DNA from: UBA1172 sp002457135
GTDB lineage: Bacteria > Pseudomonadota > Alphaproteobacteria > Puniceispirillales > UBA1172
Direction: 5' to 3'
NCBI GenBank assembly: GCA_965660935.1
Contig: CBFIBR010000011.1
Location: 1-60,771, forward strand
Length of the DNA stretch: 60,771 nucleotides
The position numbers and the translations under genes are program-made. This document shows, one piece after another, positions 41,069 to 49,237 of the stretch (its first letter is position 1; every line of letters starts with the position of its first letter). The notes under the pieces were generated by a model. It did no database searches and had not been told where the DNA came from. It saw only the letters and a list, made by a program, of their open reading frames with translations.

Positions 41069-42550
41069 ATGACCGATATCAGAACCTTTCAGTATTTTGC
41101 TGATAACCAGTTTCACGATCCGATTGATGATCAGTGGATTGACAGCGAAAACCCTGCAACCGGCCAGGTCTGGGCGCGTATCCCCGATTGTCGTGAGGGC
41201 GATATCAATCGTGCAGTCACCGCCGCAAGAACAGCGTTTGATGAGGGCGGATGGGGCCGGATGCACCCTGCCGAACGTAGCCGGATCATGCGCCGCATCG
41301 GGGATGTGATCTCAACCCATGCCGACAGGCTCGGTTCCATCGAAACCCGTGATAACGGCAAACTGCCTGGCCAGATCAATCCAGCGCTCCAGCCCGGGGC
41401 ATGGCTGGTGGACAGCTGGCATTACTACGCCGGTATGTGCGATAAATTTGAAGGAAGCGTGATCCCGGCCGAGGCCCCCGATATCCATAATTACATGACG
41501 TGGGAGCCGTTTGGCGTGGTGGCGCAGATCCTGCCGTGGAATTCCCCCCTCGGGACATTGATCTGGAAACTCGCGCCGTGCCTGGCGGCGGGCAACACCG
41601 TGGTGATGAAACCGTCCGAGCAATCCAGCGCCTCAACGCTTGAGCTGATGGATGTGTTGCTTGAGGCTGATCTGCCCCCCGGTGTGCTGAATGTCGTGAC
41701 CGGGTACGGGCCGACCACCGGCGCGCCGCTGATCGATCATCCTGATGTGCGGATGGTATCGTTCACGGGCGGCACCAATGGCGGCAAGGCGGCGGCGGCA
41801 ATAGCGGCAAGGCAGGTCAAGCCCATCGTCATGGAACTGGGCGGCAAATCCCCCCAGATCATCCTGCCTGATGCTGATCTTGATCTGGCGGTTCATGGCG
41901 CGGCATCAGGGATTTTCCCCGCCGGTGGGCAGAGCTGTATTTCCGGCTCAAGACTGCTGGTCCACCGTTCGATCATTGATGAGTTCACGGACCGGCTGGT
42001 AAAGGTTGTCAGCAAGGCCAGGGTCGGCCCCCCTGATGATCCGTCAACCCGGATCGGGCCAATGGCGAACAAACCGCATTATGACACCGTGCTGTCACGG
42101 ATCGCGGCGGCGGTTGAGGCCGGCCATGATTTGAGGCTCGATGGCCGTTCCGCCTGCCGCGATGAAGGCTACTATATCGGCCCGACAATCTTTGCCAATG
42201 TCCCCAACAGCGCTGATCTGGCCCAGCATGAAGTGTTCGGGCCTGTCGCCTCAACCGAGGCCTGGGACGATGAGGATGAGGCGATCACCAAGGCCAATGA
42301 CACTATCTTCGGGCTGGCCGCTGGCGTGTGGTCCCGGGATGTGGCGAGGGCCATGCGGATGGCCGCCCGGATTGATGCCGGCACGGTCTATATCAACAAT
42401 TATTTCAATGCCGCGGCGCAAAGCCCGGTGGGCGGGTTCAAGCAATCCGGGTATGGCCGCGAAAACGGCTGGGAAGGCATGCGGTGTTTTCTGCAAACGA
42501 AATCGGTCTGGCTGTCCACCAACCCGGACCAGCCTGACCCGTTCGCCTGA
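41069..42550 (+). CDS. NAD(P)-dependent aldehyde dehydrogenase
   Basis: The 493-residue protein is a standard ALDH: ILPWNSPLGTLIWKLAPCLAAGNTVVMKPSEQ with cofactor Lys, FTGGTNGGKAAA, catalytic Glu in VMELGGKSPQII, catalytic Cys in GQSCISGSRLLV, and EVFGPVASTEAW. It oxidises an aldehyde to an acid. The position behind the GMC gene suggests that it converts its aldehyde product. The end of the gene with TGA is loosely repeated 13 bp further on (42554-42566), giving a second TGA in another frame. Confidence 0.9.
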   Translation: MTDIRTFQYFADNQFHDPIDDQWIDSENPATGQVWARIPDCREGDINRAVTAARTAFDEGGWGRMHPAERSRIMRRIGDVISTHADRLGSIETRDNGKLPGQINPALQPGAWLVDSWHYYAGMCDKFEGSVIPAEAPDIHNYMTWEPFGVVAQILPWNSPLGTLIWKLAPCLAAGNTVVMKPSEQSSASTLELMDVLLEADLPPGVLNVVTGYGPTTGAPLIDHPDVRMVSFTGGTNGGKAAAAIAARQVKPIVMELGGKSPQIILPDADLDLAVHGAASGIFPAGGQSCISGSRLLVHRSIIDEFTDRLVKVVSKARVGPPDDPSTRIGPMANKPHYDTVLSRIAAAVEAGHDLRLDGRSACRDEGYYIGPTIFANVPNSADLAQHEVFGPVASTEAWDDEDEAITKANDTIFGLAAGVWSRDVARAMRMAARIDAGTVYINNYFNAAAQSPVGGFKQSGYGRENGWEGMRCFLQTKSVWLSTNPDQPDPFA

Positions 42551-42589
42551 ACCCGTGGCCTGAACAACCCACAGGACAAAGCACAAGAC

Positions 42590-42628
42590 AGGGGGAGATT
42601 ATAGGGGGGAGATTATAGGGGGGAGATG
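42590..42628. repeat. 14-bp tandem repeat with repeated ribosome-site sequence
   Basis: Units start at 42590, 42604 and 42618 with the pattern ggggggagattata; the third runs into the ATG at 42626. Each unit contains GGGGGAG, an excellent Shine-Dalgarno match, so the Ldh2-family gene is preceded by three such sites, the last one very close to the ATG. TAG occurs at 42602 and 42616. Confidence 0.85.
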
Positions 42629-43684
42629 ACGCTGGATACGACAACTGATCACCACTCCAAGCTGGATTACAGGGGCAAGCGGCTTCAGATCCCGCAGCAG
42701 CAGGCGCATGATATCATCCGCGCTATCCTGAGCGCGATCGGATGCGATGCCATGACGGCGGAGGAGGTGGCCAGTCACCTCACCGAAACCAGCCTGCACG
42801 GTATCGAAAGCCATGGCGTGATGCGGATTCTGCAATACGCAAGCCAGTTCCAGTCAGGCTACATGACACCATCGGCAACCGCCGAATTGCTCAGGACCGA
42901 TGCCGGGATATGGCAGGTCAGCGGCCATGGCGGGATCGGTATTCCGGTGATGCGGATGGCGTTTGATCAGGTCATGGCACTGGCCGGGGACACAGGCATT
43001 GCCGCGGTCAGCATCCACGATGTCGGGCATACCGGCCGCCATGGTGCCTTTGCCGACAGGGCGGCTGAGGCGGGGTTCCTCACCATCACCATCGGCGGCG
43101 GCAATCGCGCGACATGGCGGCAGGTGGCCCCGCATGGCGGCGCCCGGCCGATGCTGCCGACCAACCCGTGGTGCATCGGTATTCCCGGCGGAAATGATGG
43201 CCCGGTGGTCATCGATTTTGCCACCTCAAAAATTGCCGGGGGGTGGATTTACGCGGCCCGTTCGGCGGGGGCATCCCTGCCGGAGGGTTGCCTGATTGAT
43301 CGTGACGGCAACCCCACCACCGACCCTGAGGATTACTTTGATGGCGGGGCGATCCTGGCTGCCGGGGAGCATAAGGGCTATGCCCTTGCGCTGATGGCAG
43401 AGCTGATCGGTGAGGCGCTGCTGGGCGCGGTTGCAACCGAGGCCAACTGGCTGGTCATCGCCATTGATACCCGAAAGTATCAACCCGCAGACCGCATGAC
43501 GACACTGGCTGAGGAGATACTGGCCGATATCCGCTCATGCCCGCCCCGCCCCGGTTTCAGCAAGGTCGAAATCCCCGGTGAACGCGAACGGCAACACCAT
43601 GTCGATGCAGGAGGCATGATCCCCCTGCCCAAGGAAACCTGGCAACAAATAAAAGCCCTCGCCCACAGTCTGGGTTGCGGGTAG
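42626..43684 (+). CDS. Malate/L-lactate/sulfolactate dehydrogenase family (Ldh2)
   Basis: The 352-residue protein belongs to the Ldh_2 fold, unlike classical LDH/MDH: LTETSLHGIESHGVMRILQYASQF with the catalytic His, VSIHDVGHTGRHGAFADRAAE, TIGGGNRATWRQVAPHGG, MLPTNPWCIGIPGG, VVIDFATSKIAGG and GEHKGYALALMAELIGEALLG. Members reduce or oxidise 2-hydroxy acids such as malate, sulfolactate or ureidoglycolate with NAD(P). It closes the plus-strand run begun by the TauD-type gene. The sequence alone does not give the substrate. Confidence 0.88.
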   Translation: MTLDTTTDHHSKLDYRGKRLQIPQQQAHDIIRAILSAIGCDAMTAEEVASHLTETSLHGIESHGVMRILQYASQFQSGYMTPSATAELLRTDAGIWQVSGHGGIGIPVMRMAFDQVMALAGDTGIAAVSIHDVGHTGRHGAFADRAAEAGFLTITIGGGNRATWRQVAPHGGARPMLPTNPWCIGIPGGNDGPVVIDFATSKIAGGWIYAARSAGASLPEGCLIDRDGNPTTDPEDYFDGGAILAAGEHKGYALALMAELIGEALLGAVATEANWLVIAIDTRKYQPADRMTTLAEEILADIRSCPPRPGFSKVEIPGERERQHHVDAGGMIPLPKETWQQIKALAHSLGCG

Positions 43685-43707
43685 GGGTGCTTCTCAGCTT
43701 GTCAAAA

Positions 43708-44085
43708 TCAGGAAAAGCTATGCCCCAGAATGATTTCCATCACGTTGCCCAGAACCAGCATCATCATCAAAACCAGCCCGTTGCAGCATCCAAGATGCAG
43801 ATATCGCCATAATATGGGCGTCAGGTTGGAACGGGTAAAAGTGATCATTCCAGCCGCAAAAAAACGCCAGAGTACCGACGACAGCATGAACCCTGAGATG
43901 AAAATAGTGAAATCCTGCAAACTGGGGTTTTCTGAAGTAAAAGCAGCGATGGTTCCACCAAGAGCAGCCCAATAAGTAATATTGAGTGGGTTGCTGATCG
44001 AAAGAGCGACACCGGTGGCCATCGCTCCTTTGGATGCGTTAAAGGCTCCAGTGGTTTCAAGGGTATGGCACCGGTATTGAGCCAC
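43708..44085 (-). pseudogene. LysE-family transporter remnant, N-terminal half missing
   Basis: The open frame of 125 codons reads ATGVALSISNPLNITYWAALGG and continues with three hydrophobic segments (FTIFISGFMLSSVLWRFFAAG, LVLMMMLVLGNVMEIILG), the C-terminal half of LysE/RhtB exporters, which are about 200 residues long. The upstream sequence contains no GPG-type N-terminal half in any frame and soon meets the opposite-strand gene at 44169. The remnant faces the Ldh2-family gene end. I regard it as a decayed gene; translation of the half protein cannot be excluded. Confidence 0.65.
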
Positions 44086-44168
44086 CCCATCACCCTCTCC
44101 CCCGCATTTGCCAATATTACAGTTTTGTGACTAGAATAAATTTCTGCATGGTTTTTTGGGAGAGAGTC

Positions 44169-44396
44169 ATGTTTTTGCTTGTTTTGGTTACTTGTGTTTC
44201 CTTGGAGGGCCAGACCCTTTGCCACGAATTTGAACGTGAGGCGGTTTTTGCAGAACGCGATTCCTGCATGGTGGCCGCCGCGCTCGAACGTGGCCGGTAC
44301 AGCGCCCGCATCCATCAGCGGAAATGGGCGCGCTATTACTGGAAATGCCACAACAGCAGCGTTGAAATACCCGACAGCACCGCGTCGTCAGGCTAG
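44169..44396 (+). CDS. Small secreted Cys-containing protein
   Basis: The 75-residue protein begins MFLLVLVTCVSLEGQ, a short hydrophobic leader, followed by TLCHEFEREAVFAERDSCMVAAALERG and ending near WARYYWKCHNSS. Three Cys and the W-x-C end resemble a type of short periplasmic protein common in alphaproteobacteria (from memory, no family name). GAGAGAG just upstream supports the ATG at 44169; the frame is open from 44127. It may overlap the promoter of the urea operon. Function unknown. Confidence 0.5.
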   Translation: MFLLVLVTCVSLEGQTLCHEFEREAVFAERDSCMVAAALERGRYSARIHQRKWARYYWKCHNSSVEIPDSTASSG

Positions 44397-44477
44397 GGCT
44401 TCCGGGCAAACAATTTTGACGGGTGTCATGTTTGCGCTTTGAAATAATAACTTAAATCAGATTTTATGATGATTTGG

Positions 44478-44501
44478 CCGGTGCGGATTCCCTCGCGCCG
44501 G
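44478..44501 (+). promoter_or_regulatory. Stem-loop in the urtA upstream region
   Basis: CCGGTGCG (44478-44485) can pair with CGCGCCGG (44494-44501) around an 8-nt loop, with one G-U pair in RNA. It lies about 165 bp ahead of urtA. Confidence 0.4.
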
Positions 44502-44512
44502 GCTGAAAATGA

Positions 44513-44525
44513 TGCAAATATTGCA
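44513..44525. promoter_or_regulatory. Palindrome upstream of urtA
   Basis: TGCAA ATA TTGCA is a perfect 5-bp inverted repeat with a 3-bp centre, 138 bp upstream of the urtA start. Nitrogen regulator NtrC recognises TGCAC-type half sites, so a nitrogen-control operator is a possibility, not shown by the sequence. No sigma-54 box of the usual form was seen between here and urtA. Confidence 0.35.
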
Positions 44526-44663
44526 CCGCCCATAAATTTTTTTAGCAGTATTCGTTCTCGCTCCAGTCTGTAATTTTCTTATTGTTCCTGAGTACTGTTC
44601 TCCCCCGATTGAGTGCGCAACGGAACATCAATTTGAACTGCTAGTGATGAAAGTGAGTGTGTG

Positions 44664-45926
44664 ATGAAAAAATTAGCTATAGCAAGCGCAATGATGTGTG
44701 CTGTTGCCAGCCAGGCCGTGGCTGAAATCAAGGTTGGTGTGCTGCATTCCCTGTCCGGTACCATGGCGATTTCCGAGACAACGTTGAAAGACACCATGTT
44801 GATGCTGATTGATCAGCAGAATGCCAAGGGCGGTCTCATCGGTGAAAAACTGGTTCCCGTTGTGGTTGACCCTGCCTCTGACTGGCCGCTGTTCGCCGAA
44901 AAAGCCCGCGAGCTGCTGACCGTTCATGATGTTGACGTGATCTTCGGCAACTGGACATCGGTTTCGCGCAAATCCGTTCTGCCTGTGATCGAGGAACTAA
45001 ACGGTCTCCTCTTCTACCCCGTCCAATATGAGGGTGAAGAAAGCTCCAAGAACGTGTTCTACACCGGTGCTGCTCCAAACCAGCAGGCCATCCCGGCGAC
45101 CGATTACTACCTCGAAGAACTCGGCGTTGAGAAATTCGCCCTCCTCGGGACCGATTATGTCTACCCGCGTACCACCAACAAGATCCTTGAGCAGTACCTG
45201 AAAGATAAAGGTATCCCTGCTTCCGATATCTTTGTGAACTACACCCCGTTCGGTCATTCCGACTGGTCAAAGATTGTTGCTGACGTTGTTGCCCTCGGTG
45301 CCGATGGTAAAAAGGTCGGCGTGATCTCCACCATCAACGGTGATGCCAATGTCGGTTTCTACAAGGAGCTGGCCGCTGCCGGTGTTTCCGCTGATGATAT
45401 CCCGGTTGTTGCCTTTTCGGTTGGTGAAGAAGAACTCTCCGGTCTTGATACCACAAACCTTGTTGGCCACCTCGCGGCTTGGAACTACTTCCAGTCTGCC
45501 GAAACCGATGCAAACACCGGTTTCATCGCCGCCTGGAAAGCCAAGATGGGTGATGAGCGTGTCACCAATGACCCGATGGAAGCGCATTATATTGGCTTTA
45601 ACATGTGGGCCCAGGCGGTTGCCGCTGCCGGTTCAACCGATGTTGATAAGGTCCGTGATGCCATGTATGGTCAGACCTTCCCTAACCTGACCGGGGGGAT
45701 GGCTGAAATGCTGCCTAACCACCACCTGTCAAAGCCAGTTCTGATCGGCGAGATTCAGGCCGATGGACAGTTTGACATTATCAGCCAGACAACCGAAGTT
45801 CCTGGTGATGCATGGACAGACTTCCTGCCCGAGTCCAAGGTTCTTGTTTCCGACTGGAAAGGCCTTGGCTGCGGTATGTACAATACAGAAACCAAAACCT
45901 GTGTTCAGATCAAGTCCATCTATTAA
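44664..45926 (+). CDS. urtA: Urea ABC transporter substrate-binding protein UrtA
   Basis: The 420-residue protein has a signal peptide (MKKLAIASAMMCAVASQAVA, cleavage about residue 20) and the UrtA pattern: IKVGVLHSLSGTMAISETTLKD, LIGEKLVPVVVDPASDW, VIFGNWTSVSRKSVLPV, LFYPVQYEGEESSKNVFYTGAAPNQQ and LLGTDYVYPRTTN. It captures urea in the periplasm for UrtBCDE. The start is the ATG at 44664, preceded by an in-frame GTG. The 94-bp gap to urtB contains two strong hairpins, consistent with a much higher level of the binding protein than of the membrane parts. Confidence 0.95.
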   Translation: MKKLAIASAMMCAVASQAVAEIKVGVLHSLSGTMAISETTLKDTMLMLIDQQNAKGGLIGEKLVPVVVDPASDWPLFAEKARELLTVHDVDVIFGNWTSVSRKSVLPVIEELNGLLFYPVQYEGEESSKNVFYTGAAPNQQAIPATDYYLEELGVEKFALLGTDYVYPRTTNKILEQYLKDKGIPASDIFVNYTPFGHSDWSKIVADVVALGADGKKVGVISTINGDANVGFYKELAAAGVSADDIPVVAFSVGEEELSGLDTTNLVGHLAAWNYFQSAETDANTGFIAAWKAKMGDERVTNDPMEAHYIGFNMWAQAVAAAGSTDVDKVRDAMYGQTFPNLTGGMAEMLPNHHLSKPVLIGEIQADGQFDIISQTTEVPGDAWTDFLPESKVLVSDWKGLGCGMYNTETKTCVQIKSIY

Positions 45927-45933
45927 CAGTGTT

Positions 45934-45958
45934 GGGCCAGGCTTCCTCCACCTGGCCC
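45934..45958 (+). promoter_or_regulatory. First urtA-urtB intergenic hairpin
   Basis: GGGCCAGG (45934-45941) and CCTGGCCC (45951-45958) form a perfect 8-bp stem with a 9-nt loop, 8 bp behind the urtA stop. No T tract follows, so it more likely protects the urtA mRNA 3' end than ends transcription. Confidence 0.7.
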
Positions 45959-45977
45959 GCTTAAACTAAAATAGATA

Positions 45978-46007
45978 GCCGGAGACATAGTCCCTTATGT
46001 CTCCGGC
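45978..46007 (+). promoter_or_regulatory. Second urtA-urtB intergenic hairpin
   Basis: GCCGGAGACATA (45978-45989) pairs perfectly over 12 bp with TATGTCTCCGGC (45996-46007), loop GTCCCT. The ribosome site AGGA of urtB starts one base after the stem, so folding could limit urtB translation. Confidence 0.75.
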
Positions 46008-46020
46008 AGGATTATGAACC

Positions 46021-48048
46021 ATGACAAGACCGCTGTTTCTCTGCTTCCTGGTGTTTTTATTCTCTTCATTCCAGGCAGCAATGGCATCCCCCGAATTTGA
46101 AGAGCTGCTTGCCCGAAACGCGAAGCTGATCCACAAAAGCTCATCCAAAACAGTTGATCCCGTCCTTGCAGATATTCAGGAATTCGGTGGCCAGGCAGCG
46201 GCAGAGTTCATGGAAACCTGGAAAGACAAGAAACTTTATTATGTGAAAAAGACGGGCCAATTTGTGCTGGCTGAACCAGCGGGCAAAAACGATGCCGGCA
46301 AAAAAATGGTGTCGGTCATTGATGCCATCAGCAAACAGCCCCTCGGCCAGATGGTGGCCAAATCAGTCAAACAGATCAAACCGAATAGCGGTGTCAGGGC
46401 AAAGATCGCCACAACCCTGGTCCCTATTCAGCTCACCAGTAATGATATTGAGGTCAGGCGTGGCGGGCTTGATGCCATGAGCCGTGATATCCAGCCTGGC
46501 CATCTGCTCCCCCTGCAACGCGCTATTGAGGCTGAAACCGACCCTGACCTCAAGAGCCGGATGGAACAGGTCTATGTTTACGCCGCCATCGCCCATGGCA
46601 CTGATGCGGGTGAGGTTGAGGCGGCGATCCTTTCGCTCAGGGATAATCTCTCCCTTGAAACCAGGGCCGCGCTGAACCCGCTCCTGACCAGTCAGGTGAA
46701 AGTGGCCGTTGAGCTGCCCGGGGACGTGAACATTGCCCGTATCATCACCCCGGGTGTATCGGTGAAAAAATCCGATGGCACGTCGGGGAGCGTTATGCTG
46801 ATGTCGGGCGCAACCCCGGAGCTGGACCAGACAGCGGCGTATCAGATGCTGGTGGATGCAGGCTTTGCCGCTGAGACGATATCATCCGACAAACGTAACG
46901 AAAGCCTTATCGAATTTGCCGAGAACGGCCGGATTGGTGATATCCCCCTCTCTACCCTCAACACAGAGGAGGCGCGGGATACGGCCTATGACTGGCTGGT
47001 CCTGAACAGGGGCCTGCCGCCGCGTGTTGCCGATGATGAGATGCGCTCGGCCATTGCGGCCCATGTGTTTTACGGTGTCTATGATCACCCGTCCCCGGAC
47101 GTAACCTCCGCCGCGAGTGATGTGCTGGCCGGGATCAACAACAAGGTCATGGTCTACAAGCTGATGGACCTTGCCCTTGATGGATTGAGCCTTGCGTCCA
47201 TTTATTTTCTGGCGGCCATTGGCCTTGCGATTACATTCGGGGTGATGCGGGTCATCAACATGGCGCATGGTGAGTTCATCATGATGGGGGCCTACACGGG
47301 TTATGTGATCCAGCTGATCGTGCCGAGCTACACGATTTCCATCATGCTGGCGATCCCGGCTGCCTTTGGCGTCACGTTCCTGGCCGGGGTGCTGATGGAA
47401 CGGCTGGTGATCAGGCATCTCTATAAACGCCCGCTTGAAACATTGCTGGCCACGTTCGGGATCAGCATCGCCCTGCAACAGATTGCCAAGAATATCTTTG
47501 GAACTCAGGCCCGTCCCCTGACCTCACCGTCATGGCTGGATGGTGCCTTTGTGGTCAATGACGTGCTGGCCATCAGCAATATCAGGATTGCGATTTTCTG
47601 CCTCGGCCTGTTGTTCCTTGGCCTGATGCTCTACGTCATGACCCGCACCCGCTTTGGTCTTGAAACCCGGGCGGTTACCCAGAACCCGGCTATGGCCGCC
47701 AGCATGGGCATCAACCCGGACCGGATCAACATGCTGACCTTCGGTTTCGGTTCGGGCATTGCCGGTATTGCCGGGGTGGCCATCGGGCTGTTCTCAAAAG
47801 TCACGTCAGAGCTGGGTTCCGATTACATTGTGCAGAGCTTCATGACCGTTGTTGTTGGCGGGGTCGGCAACATCTGGGGGACGCTGGCAGGGGCCGCCAT
47901 GATCGGCTCGCTGCAAAAGGGGATTGAATGGTTCAACCCGTCAAACACCCTGGCGGCGCAGACCTACATGATCATTTTCATTATCCTCTTTATCCAGTTC
48001 AGGCCACGCGGCATCATCGCCCTCAAGGGCAGGGCAGCGGAGGATTAA
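46021..48048 (+). CDS. urtB: Urea ABC transporter permease UrtB with extended periplasmic part
   Basis: The 675-residue protein begins with a signal-like segment (RPLFLCFLVFLFSSFQAAMA) and a soluble region to about residue 375; its first part (FEELLARNAKLI, IQLTSNDIEVRRGGLDAM, LLPLQRAIEAETDPDLKSRME) has the helical repeats usual for UrtB. The permease follows with LASIYFLAAIGLAITFGVMR, INMAHGEFIMMGAYTGYV and TRTRFGLETRAVTQNPAMAASMG. UrtB proteins are usually about 530 residues; here an extra segment of about 130-150 residues (about 230-375) lies before the membrane part. It is an inner-membrane subunit of the urea importer. Confidence 0.93.
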   Translation: MTRPLFLCFLVFLFSSFQAAMASPEFEELLARNAKLIHKSSSKTVDPVLADIQEFGGQAAAEFMETWKDKKLYYVKKTGQFVLAEPAGKNDAGKKMVSVIDAISKQPLGQMVAKSVKQIKPNSGVRAKIATTLVPIQLTSNDIEVRRGGLDAMSRDIQPGHLLPLQRAIEAETDPDLKSRMEQVYVYAAIAHGTDAGEVEAAILSLRDNLSLETRAALNPLLTSQVKVAVELPGDVNIARIITPGVSVKKSDGTSGSVMLMSGATPELDQTAAYQMLVDAGFAAETISSDKRNESLIEFAENGRIGDIPLSTLNTEEARDTAYDWLVLNRGLPPRVADDEMRSAIAAHVFYGVYDHPSPDVTSAASDVLAGINNKVMVYKLMDLALDGLSLASIYFLAAIGLAITFGVMRVINMAHGEFIMMGAYTGYVIQLIVPSYTISIMLAIPAAFGVTFLAGVLMERLVIRHLYKRPLETLLATFGISIALQQIAKNIFGTQARPLTSPSWLDGAFVVNDVLAISNIRIAIFCLGLLFLGLMLYVMTRTRFGLETRAVTQNPAMAASMGINPDRINMLTFGFGSGIAGIAGVAIGLFSKVTSELGSDYIVQSFMTVVVGGVGNIWGTLAGAAMIGSLQKGIEWFNPSNTLAAQTYMIIFIILFIQFRPRGIIALKGRAAED

Positions 48049-48052
48049 GGCA

Positions 48053-49237
48053 ATGGAAAACACCCTTTTCACCAAATACCTCTTGAAAAACCCCTCAGTA
48101 ATGATCTTTCTGGGGCTGCTGGCGTTGTTCACCGTCTTTGTGGTTATCATGGCCGAAGGCTTTGGCATCGGGCTGATATCGACCAGCTTTGTCAAAACCC
48201 TGGGCAAGACCTTATGCCTCTGCATGATCGCCATTGCCATGGACCTGGTCTGGGGTTTCTGCGGGATATTGTCATTGGGGCATTTCGCCTTCTTTGCCCT
48301 TGGCGGCTACATGATCGGCATGTGGCTGATGTTTGCCCGCACCAAGATGATTGTGCTCGACGCGGCCCAGAATGTTGCGCTGCCCATGACCAACGCTGAG
48401 ATCAATGATGCTGTCGGCACGCAGATTTTCGGTGTTGTCGGCGGGGCTGAAATACCGATGATTTGGGCCTTTGCTGACCAGTTCTGGGTTCAACTGGCGT
48501 TTGTTGTGCTGGTCCCGGGGGTGCTGGCGCTGGTGTTTGGCTGGCTTGCCTTCCGGTCCCGGGTCAATGGCGTTTACCTGTCTATCCTGACCCAGGCCAT
48601 GACGCTGGCACTGGCGCTCTATCTGTTTCAGAACGATAGCGGGTTGCGCGGCAATAATGGCCTCTCCGGTCTCCAGAATATTCCCGGTTTTGATGACGTG
48701 CCGCAGTCGCTTATTTCGATCTGGTTTTTCATTGCCAGTGCGGCTGTGCTGGCGATCATCTATGTCGTGGCGTATGGCGTTGTTTCCAGCAAGCTTGGCA
48801 ACATCATCCGCGGCATCCGCGATAATGAGGCAAGGGTTCGCTTCCTTGGCTATAATGTTGAGAGTTACAAGCTCTTCGTTTTTGTGCTGACGGCGATCAT
48901 CGCGGCGGTTGCGGGCGCGCTCTATTACCCGCAGGCCGGGATCATCAACCCGGCTGAACTGGCCCCCATCGCGTCAATCTATCTGGCGGTGTGGGTTGCC
49001 ATTGGCGGGCGAGGCAGGCTCTATGGCGCGGTCATCGGGGCGGCTTTCGTCTCTCTGCTGTCCAGCTATTTTACCGGCGGTCAGGCGCCTGATATTCCGT
49101 TTGGTTTTGCCACTTTGCGCTGGACCGAATGGTGGCTGGTTCTGCTTGGCTTCAGCTTTGTGGCCGTGACGCTCTACGCCCCCAAGGGGATTGGCGGGCT
49201 GATCGACCATCTGTCCCGGAAAGGAAACTCGTCATGA
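48053..49237 (+). CDS. urtC: Urea ABC transporter permease UrtC
   Basis: The 394-residue protein has about ten hydrophobic helices and UrtC blocks: LCMIAIAMDLVWGFCGILSLGHFAFFALGGYMIGMWL, FGWLAFRSRVNGVYLSILTQAMT, LFQNDSGLRGNNGLSGLQ and IRGIRDNEARVRFLGYNVESYKLFVF. It pairs with UrtB in the membrane to pass urea. It starts 4 bp behind urtB and overlaps urtD as ATGA. A KFFEGLQNI-like Gly/Asn stretch between helices is typical for the subunit. Confidence 0.94.
   Translation: MENTLFTKYLLKNPSVMIFLGLLALFTVFVVIMAEGFGIGLISTSFVKTLGKTLCLCMIAIAMDLVWGFCGILSLGHFAFFALGGYMIGMWLMFARTKMIVLDAAQNVALPMTNAEINDAVGTQIFGVVGGAEIPMIWAFADQFWVQLAFVVLVPGVLALVFGWLAFRSRVNGVYLSILTQAMTLALALYLFQNDSGLRGNNGLSGLQNIPGFDDVPQSLISIWFFIASAAVLAIIYVVAYGVVSSKLGNIIRGIRDNEARVRFLGYNVESYKLFVFVLTAIIAAVAGALYYPQAGIINPAELAPIASIYLAVWVAIGGRGRLYGAVIGAAFVSLLSSYFTGGQAPDIPFGFATLRWTEWWLVLLGFSFVAVTLYAPKGIGGLIDHLSRKGNSS

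Noticed and set aside
44127..44168. Longer start of the small secreted protein at 44127
   Set aside because: The later ATG at 44169 has the ribosome site and places the hydrophobic leader at the N-terminus.
45934..46007. Rho-independent terminators between urtA and urtB
   Set aside because: Neither stem is followed by a T tract and the operon continues; they are better seen as stabilising or translation-control hairpins.
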